Assembly (NCBI GenBank): GCA_029862935.1
Contig: JAOTWK010000127.1
Coordinates: 1-8,717, forward strand
Reading direction: 5' to 3'
Source: Gemmatimonadota bacterium
GTDB taxonomy: Bacteria > Gemmatimonadota > Gemmatimonadetes > Gemmatimonadales > GWC2-71-9
Length of the DNA stretch: 8,717 nucleotides
Made by a program: the position numbers and the translations under genes. This document shows, piece by piece, positions 1 through 7,592 of the stretch. Positions within the stretch are counted from its first letter, which is position 1; every line of letters starts with the position of its first letter. The notes beneath the pieces are model-generated. The model was not told the DNA's origin. It saw only the letters and a list, made by a program, of their open reading frames with translations, and made no database searches.

Positions 1-2085
1 CAACCGCTCTTGGTGGACGTACGCGACGACCACGGGATCACGCGAATCGAACTCGTGAGTTGGCGCGTGAGCCGGCTGGGCCAGACGTCAAACCCTCAGA
101 CGGAGGTTCTGCGTGCGCCGGACGGCTCAGCGGCGCGTGCCATCATTCAGGCCACACTCGATTTGAACGGTCGCGGGTTTCTCCCCGCTGACACGGCGTA
201 CTTCCAAGTGCGGGCGTTCGACAACGCTCCCACGCGACAGCTGGGTGTGAGCCACGTGTTTCGGTTGCGGCTTGCGTCGATGGCCGAGTTGCGGCGGGCG
301 ATGCGTGAAGCGTCCCGTGCTGCCGGTGCCAGCGCGGATTCCCTGGTCAGCGAACAGCAAGATCTCGTACGGCGACTGGAGGATGTGGCGGCCGAACGCG
401 AGCGGTCGGCCGCCACAGCCGGAGGCGCGGAGCAAGGCGAGCGTTTGCCGTTTGAGTCTGCCGAGCGCGCACGCGAGCTGCTCGACGCAGAGCGCGATCT
501 GACGGACCGAGCGCAGCAACTCGGCGATGAAGTCCGGCAGTTGGCTGACGCAGCCTGGGAAGCGGGCATCACCGATCCCGAGTTCCACCGTCAGCTGCGC
601 GATATCCAGGACTTGATGCGCCGCGCCGTAACGCAGGATCTGCTGGACCGCCTCGCCGAGTTGCAGCAGGCCGTTGACCGTCTGGATGCCGCCGACGTGC
701 GCGAGGCGCTCCGCCAGCTGTCTAGCGCCGCGGACCAGCTGCGCGAAACGTTGGAACGGGGGCGCGACCTATTTGAGCGTGCCGCGATCGAGGGTGAGCT
801 CACCACGCTTTCCGCTGACGCCGACGACCTCGCGCAAGTACAAGATGCCTGGAACGCCTCGCTGAATGAGCGTGTGGAGCGTAGCGCCGCCGATGAAGAA
901 CAGGAGCGTGCGGACCGGACGCGCGAACTGGAACAGCGGCTCGATGAGTTGGAGCGGATGTTGGATTCGGCAGGGGCTGCGAGCGAGGCAGTCGTGAACG
1001 GTGGAGATCGTGCCGGCGAGGCCGCCCGGGCGATGGATCGTGCGGCGACCGGGGCAGAGCAGGGCGACGCCCAGCGCGCGCGGCAGGCTGGCACCGAGGC
1101 GAGTGAGGCTCTCGACCCAGTCGGGGCGGCGCTGCGGCAGGAGCGCGATCGACTGCGCGAGGAATGGCGCCAAGAGGTGTTGGCGGAAATGGATCAGGCA
1201 TTGGTCGAAACGGTCGAGTTGACCAAAGCCCAGGAGGGTGTGGAAGGTCGTCTGCGGCGCGGGGAGTCAGGTGCGGATGTCCGCGGCGACCAAGCGGCTA
1301 TTAGAGAAGGCGTCGACCGGATCGTCGATCGCATGCAGGCCGCCGCCGGCAAGAATGCGCTCGTCTCCCCGCAAACGGGTGCGGCACTCGGTCTCGCGCG
1401 ACACCGCATGGATGAGGCGTTGGATCAGCTCCAGCGGCCATCGCCCAACACGCGAGATGCGGGCACGCTGGCGGGCGACGCAGTCGACGCGCTGACCGAG
1501 GCCGTCTATGCTATGATCCGAGGCCGGGGCGAGGTAGCGGGTGCGGAGTCTGGTTCGGGCTTGGCGGAAGCGCTGGAGCGCATGGCCGAGTTGGCGAGTG
1601 AGCAGGGACAGATGAACGGGCAGGCAGCAGGGCTGCTCCCGACATTCGAGTCCGGTGGACTGCAGCTCATGCAGGAACTGCAAGCGTTGGCCGCGCGGCA
1701 ACAGGCGCTCGCGCGCGAGCTCGAGCAGTTGCGCGCGGACGGTGAGCTGAGTGGCACTGGGGAGTTGGCCGACGAGGCTGACGATATCGCCGAGCAACTT
1801 GGAGGCGGGCGGCTCGACAACGAGATCCTGGAGCGACAGGAGCGTCTGTTCCGGCGGTTGCTCGACGCGGGTCGAACGCTCGAGAGCGACCAGGAAGACG
1901 AGCGTCGGGACCGGGTCGCCGAATCGGCGCGGCCCGGCAACGTGCGACTTCCCGCGGCCGCGGACGTTTCGCTGGGTGCGTCCCGGTACCGCTATCCGTC
2001 CTGGGCGGAATTGCGTACGCTGACGCCCGACCAGCGTCGGCTCATTCTCGAGTACTTCCGGCGGCTCAATGCGCCGCGTCCGTAG
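1..2085 (+). CDS. DUF4175-like coiled-coil protein, 5'-partial
   Basis: The reading frame is open from the first base, and the first codons already lie inside a conserved beta-strand pattern (VDVRDDHGITRIEL). The true start, and probably N-terminal membrane segments, are therefore upstream of the window; the TTG at nt 10 is not a credible start. To about nt 285 the protein is a beta-rich, Ig-like segment ending in AFDNAPTRQ and VFRLRLAS. From there to about nt 1920 it is almost entirely Glu/Arg/Ala/Leu-rich helix with heptad-like stretches, most clearly at nt 460-830 and 890-980. A short conserved-looking tail (YRYPSWAELRTLTPDQRRL, nt 1996-2052) follows. The order Ig-like strand, helical bundle and coiled coil resembles DUF4175 family proteins, which are membrane-anchored and of unknown biochemical function. 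Those often follow MoxR/DUF58/BatA genes (family knowledge, recalled and not searched). The 3' end overlaps the TPR gene by 17 nt. No enzymatic motif was seen; a structural or scaffold role is inferred. Confidence 0.75.
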   Translation, partial: QPLLVDVRDDHGITRIELVSWRVSRLGQTSNPQTEVLRAPDGSAARAIIQATLDLNGRGFLPADTAYFQVRAFDNAPTRQLGVSHVFRLRLASMAELRRAMREASRAAGASADSLVSEQQDLVRRLEDVAAERERSAATAGGAEQGERLPFESAERARELLDAERDLTDRAQQLGDEVRQLADAAWEAGITDPEFHRQLRDIQDLMRRAVTQDLLDRLAELQQAVDRLDAADVREALRQLSSAADQLRETLERGRDLFERAAIEGELTTLSADADDLAQVQDAWNASLNERVERSAADEEQERADRTRELEQRLDELERMLDSAGAASEAVVNGGDRAGEAARAMDRAATGAEQGDAQRARQAGTEASEALDPVGAALRQERDRLREEWRQEVLAEMDQALVETVELTKAQEGVEGRLRRGESGADVRGDQAAIREGVDRIVDRMQAAAGKNALVSPQTGAALGLARHRMDEALDQLQRPSPNTRDAGTLAGDAVDALTEAVYAMIRGRGEVAGAESGSGLAEALERMAELASEQGQMNGQAAGLLPTFESGGLQLMQELQALAARQQALARELEQLRADGELSGTGELADEADDIAEQLGGGRLDNEILERQERLFRRLLDAGRTLESDQEDERRDRVAESARPGNVRLPAAADVSLGASRYRYPSWAELRTLTPDQRRLILEYFRRLNAPRP

Positions 2086-3784
2086 CGCGCTTCTCGTTCT
2101 CAGTCTCGTGGTCCTGCCCGAGCTGGCGCTCGCGCAGAGTCCGCTGCAGTTGGAACGGGACGGCCGTCTCGCCGAAGCTTCTGGTGCATACCGCCGCGCA
2201 CTCGATGTAGACCCCGCCGATGTCAGCGCCCTGTTGGGCCTCGAGCGTGTGCTGTTGCGTCTTGGGCACTTGGATTCCCTACGCCGTTATCTCACACGCG
2301 CCGTGCGCAGTATCCCGACGAGCGAAGCGGTTCGCGAGCTGCACTTCCGGACAGTGGCGGCGCTCGACGGAGACGACAGCGTTGCCGTGGTCGCGGCGCA
2401 GTGGATGGCGTCGATACCCACGAGTACCAACCCGTATCGTGCATGGGCGCAGTGGCTCGCCAGTCGGGGGCGACTCGAGGAGGCTCGCGCCGTCATCGCG
2501 CGAGGCGGTGAACGGATCGGAGACATCCGGTTGACGCAGTACGGCGCGCAGCTGGCCGTACAGGCCGCGGACTGGGACGACGCGGCACGGCAGTGGGCGC
2601 GTGCGGTCGCCGCCAGCCCCGAGCTCACGGCGAGTGCCAGCACCGGACTGCGGCGCATTCCTGAGGAGCGCCGCGCGCCGGTGCTCCGCTTCTTGACGAC
2701 GGAGGCGGGTCCCCCCGGCACCTGGATCGCGGCGAACCTGCTCGCCGCGTGGGACCGACCGGGCGAGGGGTGGAGTCTGCTGGCCAGCGCACTTCCGAAC
2801 GACGAGTCCCAAGCGCCTGTGCTGTTGCGCCGTTTTGCCGATGCTGCGTCGGAGACCGGGACGAGCGAGGGCCTTCGGGCCCGCGGGTTTGCGTTGGAAC
2901 GGTTGGCGGAGTTGTTGCGGGGTCCCGCGGCCGATCGCGCGCGGCTGGACGCGGCGCAAGCCTTTGCCAATGCGGGCAGTTTAGCCGGTGCGCAGCGGAT
3001 GCTGGATCGCGTCTCGGTCGATCGGGGAGAGAGCTCACGAGAGGCTGCGGCGGCCATGGCCACCTTCATCCGGGTGCTTGCCGATGCTGGACAGGTCGAG
3101 GCGGCGGCAAACCGGTTTCGCGAATGGGAAGCGCAATTGGCACCGCGTGATGCAGAGCGCATCCGCGAGACGATCGCGTGGGCATGGATTCGGCGTGGCG
3201 AATTCGCGCGTGGCCAGGCGCTCCTTGGATCCGATTCGACGCCGGGTGCGCACGCCGTGCTCGGTTGGATCGCGCTCTATCAAGGGGAGCTCGCCACGGC
3301 TAGACACCACTTCGATGCGGCGGGACCGTACGCCCGGGAGCGTGCCGAGGCGACACGTCGCGCCGCCATGCTGGTGCTGTTGGAGCGGGTGCAGGTGGCA
3401 CGGCACCCGGCGTTGGGTGCGGCCTTGCTCGGTCTCGAGGGAGACAAAGTGAGCCGGGCTGTTGCCGAGCTGCGCCAGGCAGCCGAGCGGCTCGGCTCGA
3501 GTGGGCGCGCGGCCGTCTTGACGGTTGCTGGAGAAGCCGCGTCGAAAGAAGGTGATGCTGCAACGGCGGAGGCGGTGCTGCTCGAGGCCATCGCGAGTGA
3601 TCCGCAGGGTCCCATGGCGCCGAGTGCGGAGTATCAGCTCGCAACGGTGTACGTCTCTTCGGGACGAACGGACGAAGCGATCGATCGGCTGGAGCGGTTG
3701 ATTCTCACGTATCCCCGGAGCGCGCTCGTGCCACAGGCCCGACGGTTGTTGGACCGGGTACGAGGGATGGTCCCGAACTCATGA
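2069..3784 (+). CDS. Exported tetratricopeptide-repeat protein
   Basis: This 571-residue protein starts at an ATG inside the end of the upstream gene. That start is supported because it gives an immediate Sec-type signal peptide: MRRVRS, a hydrophobic core ALLVLSLVVL, and an ALA|Q cleavage site after residue 22. The mature protein is predicted to be periplasmic. Residues 26-93 form about two TPR-like helix pairs (LAEASGAYRRALDVDPADV is the clearest). The middle is a degenerate alpha-solenoid of repeated A-W-x-R-x-G and A-A-x-x-W patterns. Residues 517-565 are a strong BamD/YbgF-style TPR (YQLATVYVSSGRTDEAIDRL followed by TYPRS). Such repeats bind other proteins and have no catalysis of their own. 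The coupled position between a coiled-coil envelope protein and a Tat-exported protein suggests a scaffold for an envelope complex, but no partner can be proved. No strong Shine-Dalgarno precedes the start, so reinitiation from the upstream gene is likely. The stop overlaps the next ATG (ATGA). Confidence 0.85.
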   Translation: MRRVRSALLVLSLVVLPELALAQSPLQLERDGRLAEASGAYRRALDVDPADVSALLGLERVLLRLGHLDSLRRYLTRAVRSIPTSEAVRELHFRTVAALDGDDSVAVVAAQWMASIPTSTNPYRAWAQWLASRGRLEEARAVIARGGERIGDIRLTQYGAQLAVQAADWDDAARQWARAVAASPELTASASTGLRRIPEERRAPVLRFLTTEAGPPGTWIAANLLAAWDRPGEGWSLLASALPNDESQAPVLLRRFADAASETGTSEGLRARGFALERLAELLRGPAADRARLDAAQAFANAGSLAGAQRMLDRVSVDRGESSREAAAAMATFIRVLADAGQVEAAANRFREWEAQLAPRDAERIRETIAWAWIRRGEFARGQALLGSDSTPGAHAVLGWIALYQGELATARHHFDAAGPYARERAEATRRAAMLVLLERVQVARHPALGAALLGLEGDKVSRAVAELRQAAERLGSSGRAAVLTVAGEAASKEGDAATAEAVLLEAIASDPQGPMAPSAEYQLATVYVSSGRTDEAIDRLERLILTYPRSALVPQARRLLDRVRGMVPNS

Positions 3785-5082
3785 AACGGCGGGATTTTGT
3801 CGGTGCGGGCGTGGCGGCATGCGTCCCGCTGGCGTTTGGGGATCTCGCGCTCGGCGTCGGCGGACGGCGGTCGAGACGCGCACCGTGGTTACTCGTGCCC
3901 ATGGACGAGCGTCAGACAAACCACTTGAAGGCATACGGCGTCCTGTTCCGCGCGCTCAAGCGAGGAGCCACGGGTGAGTGGCTGCTCAATTATCGGGGTG
4001 GGAGTTTTCTCGTCTCCGACGACCCGGTCGTTTTGCGGGAGGCGGCGCTAGACGGCGTTCACGTCGAACCGATCACCGCGAGTCAGGAAGTGGATGTGCG
4101 CGGGACGATCGCCGCGAGCAACATGGACTCCGTACCGCTCGAGAAAGCCCCTCGCGTGGCCGTGTACGTTCCTCCGAACACCGCCCCATGGGACGATGCG
4201 GTGACGATGGCGCTCGAGTATGCCGGCATCGCGTACGACAAGGTATGGGATCCCGAAGTGCTGGCGGGCGGGTTGAGTGACTATGAGTGGCTCCACTTGC
4301 ATCACGAAGATTTCACGGGGCAGTATTCCAAGTTCCTTCTCACGGCGAGCGGATCGCCGTGGCTCCGCGAAATGGTTCGCGTCTACGAGCGAACGGCACA
4401 AGCCCTGGGGTTTGCCAACCCAGCAGATCTCAAGAAGGCCGCTGCTCGGGCCATTCGTCGCTACGTGGAAGACGGTGGATTTCTGTTTGCCATGTGCACG
4501 GCGACGGAGACACTGGGGATCGCGCTGGCCGCCGAGGACGTGGACGTGGCGGCCGCGTTCAGTGATGGCACACCGATGGATCCCGACGCGTCGGCGCGGC
4601 TCAACTGGGAACGGTCGTTCGCCTTCACGGGCGCCGCGCTCGAGCCCTCTCCGTCTGTGGCGAGCTTCTCCGACATAGACGGCCACCAGGTGAATCACGC
4701 GGTGCGCCGGCAACCGCTCGGCGCGTTCACCCTGTTCAATTTCAGCGCGAAGATCGATCCGGTGCCGGCAATGCTGGTGCAATGCCATCGCAACGTGATT
4801 CCGGATTTCTACGGGCTTACGACCTCGTTCACGCGCGCGCGCCTCAGACCCGACGTGATCGTGTTGGCGGAAGAGCCGGGTGCCCCGTGGGTCAAATACA
4901 TCCACGGCAATCGTGGGGAGGGGACCTGGACGTTCTTTGGGGGGCACGATCCGGAAGACCCGCAGCACCAGATCGGTGATCCACCAACCGATCTGTCGTT
5001 GCACCCCCATTCGCCCGGGTATCGACTGATTCTCAATAACGTGTTGTTCCCGGCGGCCAAGAAGCGCGAGCTCAAGACGTGA
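3781..5082 (+). CDS. Tat-exported protein of the family labelled 'asparagine synthetase B'; GATase-like fold suspected
   Basis: This is a 433-residue protein. Residues 1-25 look like a twin-arginine signal (KRRDFVGAG plus a modest hydrophobic stretch). Conserved blocks I recognise from a Bacteroidetes family annotated 'asparagine synthetase B' are PMDERQTNHLKAYG (40-53), WLLNYRGGSF (67-76), PWDDAVTMALEYAGI (near 136-150), WLHLHHEDFTGQY (170-182), GGFLFAMCTATE (near 232-243), FFGGHDPEDPQHQ (385-397) and SPGYRLILNNVLFPAAKK (411-428). It has neither an N-terminal catalytic Cys for an Ntn-type glutaminase nor an SGGxDS ATP-pyrophosphatase loop, so a true AsnB activity is unlikely. The strand-turn layout around 'DYEWLHLHHED' and 'GGFLFAMC' resembles class I glutamine amidotransferase, ThuA or DUF4159-like folds. 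C239 with H389 and E392 is a speculative triad, and H172/H174/H175/E176 a possible metal site. The protein overlaps both neighbours by 4 nt. Family membership is fairly sure; function is unknown. Confidence 0.75.
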   Translation: MKRRDFVGAGVAACVPLAFGDLALGVGGRRSRRAPWLLVPMDERQTNHLKAYGVLFRALKRGATGEWLLNYRGGSFLVSDDPVVLREAALDGVHVEPITASQEVDVRGTIAASNMDSVPLEKAPRVAVYVPPNTAPWDDAVTMALEYAGIAYDKVWDPEVLAGGLSDYEWLHLHHEDFTGQYSKFLLTASGSPWLREMVRVYERTAQALGFANPADLKKAAARAIRRYVEDGGFLFAMCTATETLGIALAAEDVDVAAAFSDGTPMDPDASARLNWERSFAFTGAALEPSPSVASFSDIDGHQVNHAVRRQPLGAFTLFNFSAKIDPVPAMLVQCHRNVIPDFYGLTTSFTRARLRPDVIVLAEEPGAPWVKYIHGNRGEGTWTFFGGHDPEDPQHQIGDPPTDLSLHPHSPGYRLILNNVLFPAAKKRELKT

Positions 5083-7592
5083 CCACACTCTCTGCGGAGG
5101 CACGGGCCACCCTGGCCAACGAAATCGCCGCCGCCGGCGGGCGTGAAGTGTCATTTGTCGGCAGCGTCGACGAAGACGGTTGCATCGTGGACGTGCGCGC
5201 GGTGGCACGGGGAACGGTGCAGGAAGTCCTCGCGTTACCCGGCGTCGCTGCGCGCGGTGAAATCGTCTTGCACAATCATCCGAGCGGCGAACTGGATCCG
5301 TCCGCCGCCGATCTGCACGTGGCAGCGGGACTGCACGACGAAGGTGTCGGGTTCGCGATTGTCGACAACCACGCTGACACGCTCTACGTCGTGGTCGAGG
5401 TGCCACGCCGGACCGAGCGCGTCCCACTGGATGCCGTTGCCATTGCGAACACGCTGGCAGAAGGCGGGTCGGTCGCCCGCGTACTCGGGCAGTTCGAAGA
5501 CCGCGCGAGCCAGCGCGACATGGCGGCCTACGTAGCGGATACATACAACGAGGGTGGGGTGTCGCTGTTGGAAGCGGGAACTGGTGTGGGGAAGTCGTTC
5601 GCTTATCTCGTTCCCGCCATCGAGTGGAGCCTCGCCAACGGCGAGCGCACCATGGTGTCGACGAACACCATCAATCTGCAGGAGCAGTTGATCGGCAAAG
5701 ACCTTCCGCTCCTCGCACACGCGTTCGCGGAGCGAGAGCGCGAACCGGCGTTCGCGATCCTCAAAGGCTGGAACAACTACCTCTGCCTCGCTCGCCTCGG
5801 GTTTGCCATGAGCGGGCAGACCTCGTTGTTGGAGCCCGAGCTACAAAGCGAGCTCGGCACGCTCGAGGAATGGGCCGCGCGTACGAGTGATGGCTCGCTC
5901 GCCGATCTACTGGACCAGCCGACGATCGAGGTGTGGGAGGAAGTCCGGGCGGAGCCGGATCTGTGCACTCGGCTCGAGTGTCCACAGTTCGACCGGTGCT
6001 TCTTGTTCGAGGCGCGGCGTCGGGCTGCCGAAGCAGATGTCGTGGTGGTGAATCACCATTTGCTCGCGGCGGATCTCGCCGTCCGACGCGCCCAGGAGAA
6101 CTGGCAGGAAGCGGCCGTGCTGCCGCCCTATCGACGCCTCATCTTGGACGAGGGCCACCACCTGGAAGATGTGGCCGCGCAGCATCTCGGCTCGCAGGTC
6201 ACGTCCCGTGGCGTCATGCGATTGCTCAGTCGACTCGAGCGAAACGGCAAGGGACTCATCCCGGCGCTGCTCACCGAACTGGCGGTGCGCGGCGACCTGC
6301 TGAGCGATGCGTCGGCCGACTTGCTCCGCGACTCGTTGCTGCCAGCGGTATCGACGGCCCGCACCCACGTCGAGCAGGTGTTCCGCCTGCTCGCCGAGCG
6401 ACTCGCCAAGGAATCGGCGCCGGTGCTGCGGCTGGACGACCGATTCGCTGCGGACCCCCTGTGGGAGCGCGGCCTCTCGGTGGCATTGGACAACGTGATG
6501 TCCGCACTTGGTGCGCTCCGCGACGGCGTCGACATGGTGGCCGATCGCATGGAGCTCACCGAAGAACCGGATCGCCGCTCGCAGATCGTGCAGGAGTTGC
6601 GTGGCGTCGTGCGTCGGCTGCAGATGGCGGCGGACGGATTCGTGTTGGCGTTGCGGCCATTGCCTGGCGCCGAGCTGGTTCGCTGGATGGAGCGGCGTGG
6701 CACTCGGCCCACCGGTGGCCTGCCGTTTCCGATGGCGCTTGCCGCCGTGCCACTCGACCTCGCGACCATGCTGCGCGAATCCCTGTTCGACAAGGTCGAG
6801 ACAGTGGTCGTTACGAGCGCGACGCTCGCGGCGGGTGGGAGTTACGATTTTCTGCGTGAACGCATTGGACTGGCGCAGCCGCCCGACCCGGTGCGGTACG
6901 CGGAGATCCTGCCGTCGCCCTTCGAGTTCTCGCAGCAATGCTTGCTCGGCGTTCCGACGGACCTGGACGATCCGCGCAGCAACGAAGCGGGACATGATCG
7001 GGCAGTTGCACGAGCGGTCGTGGAGCTCGCACATGCGTCCGACGGTGGCCTGTTCGTCCTGTTCACCAGCCACGCGGCACTCAGACGCGCTGCCGCCGCC
7101 GTGCGCAGCGACGTCGGCGCGCGGTGGCCGCTCTTGGTCCAGGGCGAAGCCCCACGCGATTTCCTGTTGCGCCGATTCCGCGAGCTGGGCTCAGCGGTGC
7201 TGTTGGGGACGGACAGCTTCTGGGAAGGGGTCGACGTACCGGGACGCTCGCTCCGGGCGTTGGTGCTCGCGAAACTCCCGTTCAAGGTGCCGACCGAGCC
7301 GCTCACGGCGGCGCGCATCGAGGCATTGGAGGCGCAGGGTCTCGACGGATTCCGCCATTACCTGCTGCCGCTCGCCGCGCTCAAGCTCAAGCAGGGCTTT
7401 GGACGGTTGATCCGGTCGAAGGCCGATGTGGGCGTCGTAGTCATACTCGATCCCCGTGTCGTGACGCGGAATTACGGTGAGGTGCTGCTGCGGACTCTTC
7501 CGCCGGCCGAGCGCGTCGTTGGCTCCTGGGCGGACGTGCGTGGCTCTGCCGAGGAATTCTTCGCGCGCCACGGCATTGGAGCGCCGGCATGA
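5079..7592 (+). CDS. dinG: JAMM/JAB domain fused to DinG-family Fe-S DNA helicase
   Basis: This 837-residue protein starts at a GTG overlapping the previous stop (GTGA). Residues 1 to about 125 form a RadC-like JAB domain with a complete JAMM zinc signature: E23, H65-N-H67-P, S75 and D78, in the spacing HxH-x7-S-x2-D. From about residue 145 it is a superfamily 2 XPD/DinG helicase. Walker A is EAGTGVGKS (165-173, K172), motif Ia is near TNTINLQEQL, and four Fe-S cysteines are C236, C296, C301 and C307. The x4 and x5 spacing of the last three matches what I recall for E. coli DinG. Walker B is DEGH (357-360), motif III TSATL (579-583), motif V GTDSFWEGVD (710-719) and motif VI QGFGRLIR (772-779). 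The family unwinds DNA 5'->3', including D-loops and R-loops, using ATP. Some Firmicutes DinG proteins carry an N-terminal exonuclease; here a JAMM-type domain takes that place. All core residues are intact, so an active helicase is expected. The substrate of the JAMM domain is unknown. Confidence 0.92.
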   Translation: MTTLSAEARATLANEIAAAGGREVSFVGSVDEDGCIVDVRAVARGTVQEVLALPGVAARGEIVLHNHPSGELDPSAADLHVAAGLHDEGVGFAIVDNHADTLYVVVEVPRRTERVPLDAVAIANTLAEGGSVARVLGQFEDRASQRDMAAYVADTYNEGGVSLLEAGTGVGKSFAYLVPAIEWSLANGERTMVSTNTINLQEQLIGKDLPLLAHAFAEREREPAFAILKGWNNYLCLARLGFAMSGQTSLLEPELQSELGTLEEWAARTSDGSLADLLDQPTIEVWEEVRAEPDLCTRLECPQFDRCFLFEARRRAAEADVVVVNHHLLAADLAVRRAQENWQEAAVLPPYRRLILDEGHHLEDVAAQHLGSQVTSRGVMRLLSRLERNGKGLIPALLTELAVRGDLLSDASADLLRDSLLPAVSTARTHVEQVFRLLAERLAKESAPVLRLDDRFAADPLWERGLSVALDNVMSALGALRDGVDMVADRMELTEEPDRRSQIVQELRGVVRRLQMAADGFVLALRPLPGAELVRWMERRGTRPTGGLPFPMALAAVPLDLATMLRESLFDKVETVVVTSATLAAGGSYDFLRERIGLAQPPDPVRYAEILPSPFEFSQQCLLGVPTDLDDPRSNEAGHDRAVARAVVELAHASDGGLFVLFTSHAALRRAAAAVRSDVGARWPLLVQGEAPRDFLLRRFRELGSAVLLGTDSFWEGVDVPGRSLRALVLAKLPFKVPTEPLTAARIEALEAQGLDGFRHYLLPLAALKLKQGFGRLIRSKADVGVVVILDPRVVTRNYGEVLLRTLPPAERVVGSWADVRGSAEEFFARHGIGAPA
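7578..7581 (+). promoter_or_regulatory. Ribosome binding site for the aminotransferase gene
   Basis: A GGAG (within TTGGAG) lies 7 nt before the ATG at 7589. It is the best Shine-Dalgarno match at any of the four gene junctions in this window, and it supports that ATG as the start although it lies inside the helicase reading frame. Confidence 0.6.

Noticed and set aside
10..12. TTG as the start of the first gene
   Set aside because: The frame is open before it and the beta-strand pattern is already under way, so the gene begins upstream of the window.
3781..5082. True AsnB glutamine-dependent asparagine synthetase
   Set aside because: It has no N-terminal catalytic Cys and no SGGxDS loop, it has an export signal, and it is shorter than the usual 500-600 residues.
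5079..5460. Stand-alone RadC gene adjacent to a helicase
   Set aside because: There is no stop or frameshift between the JAMM segment and the helicase; the frame is continuous to nt 7592, so it is a fusion.
4048..5544. A 498-codon open frame on the - strand
   Set aside because: It is antisense to two well-supported genes, spans their junction, and its translation is Arg/Pro/His-rich with no recognisable domain, as expected from GC-rich codon shadows.
6147..6158. DEGH instead of DEAH in the helicase Walker B as a possible defect
   Set aside because: DEGH is, as far as I recall, normal in DinG proteins; the catalytic Asp and Glu are present.
5907..7073. A 388-codon open frame on the - strand inside the helicase gene
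   Set aside because: The + strand frame carries all helicase motifs; the antisense product is His/Arg/Gln-rich with no family features.
6508..7410. A 300-codon open frame on the + strand in another frame of the helicase gene
   Set aside because: The composition is Arg/Ser/Cys/Trp-rich, typical of an out-of-frame reading of GC-rich coding DNA.
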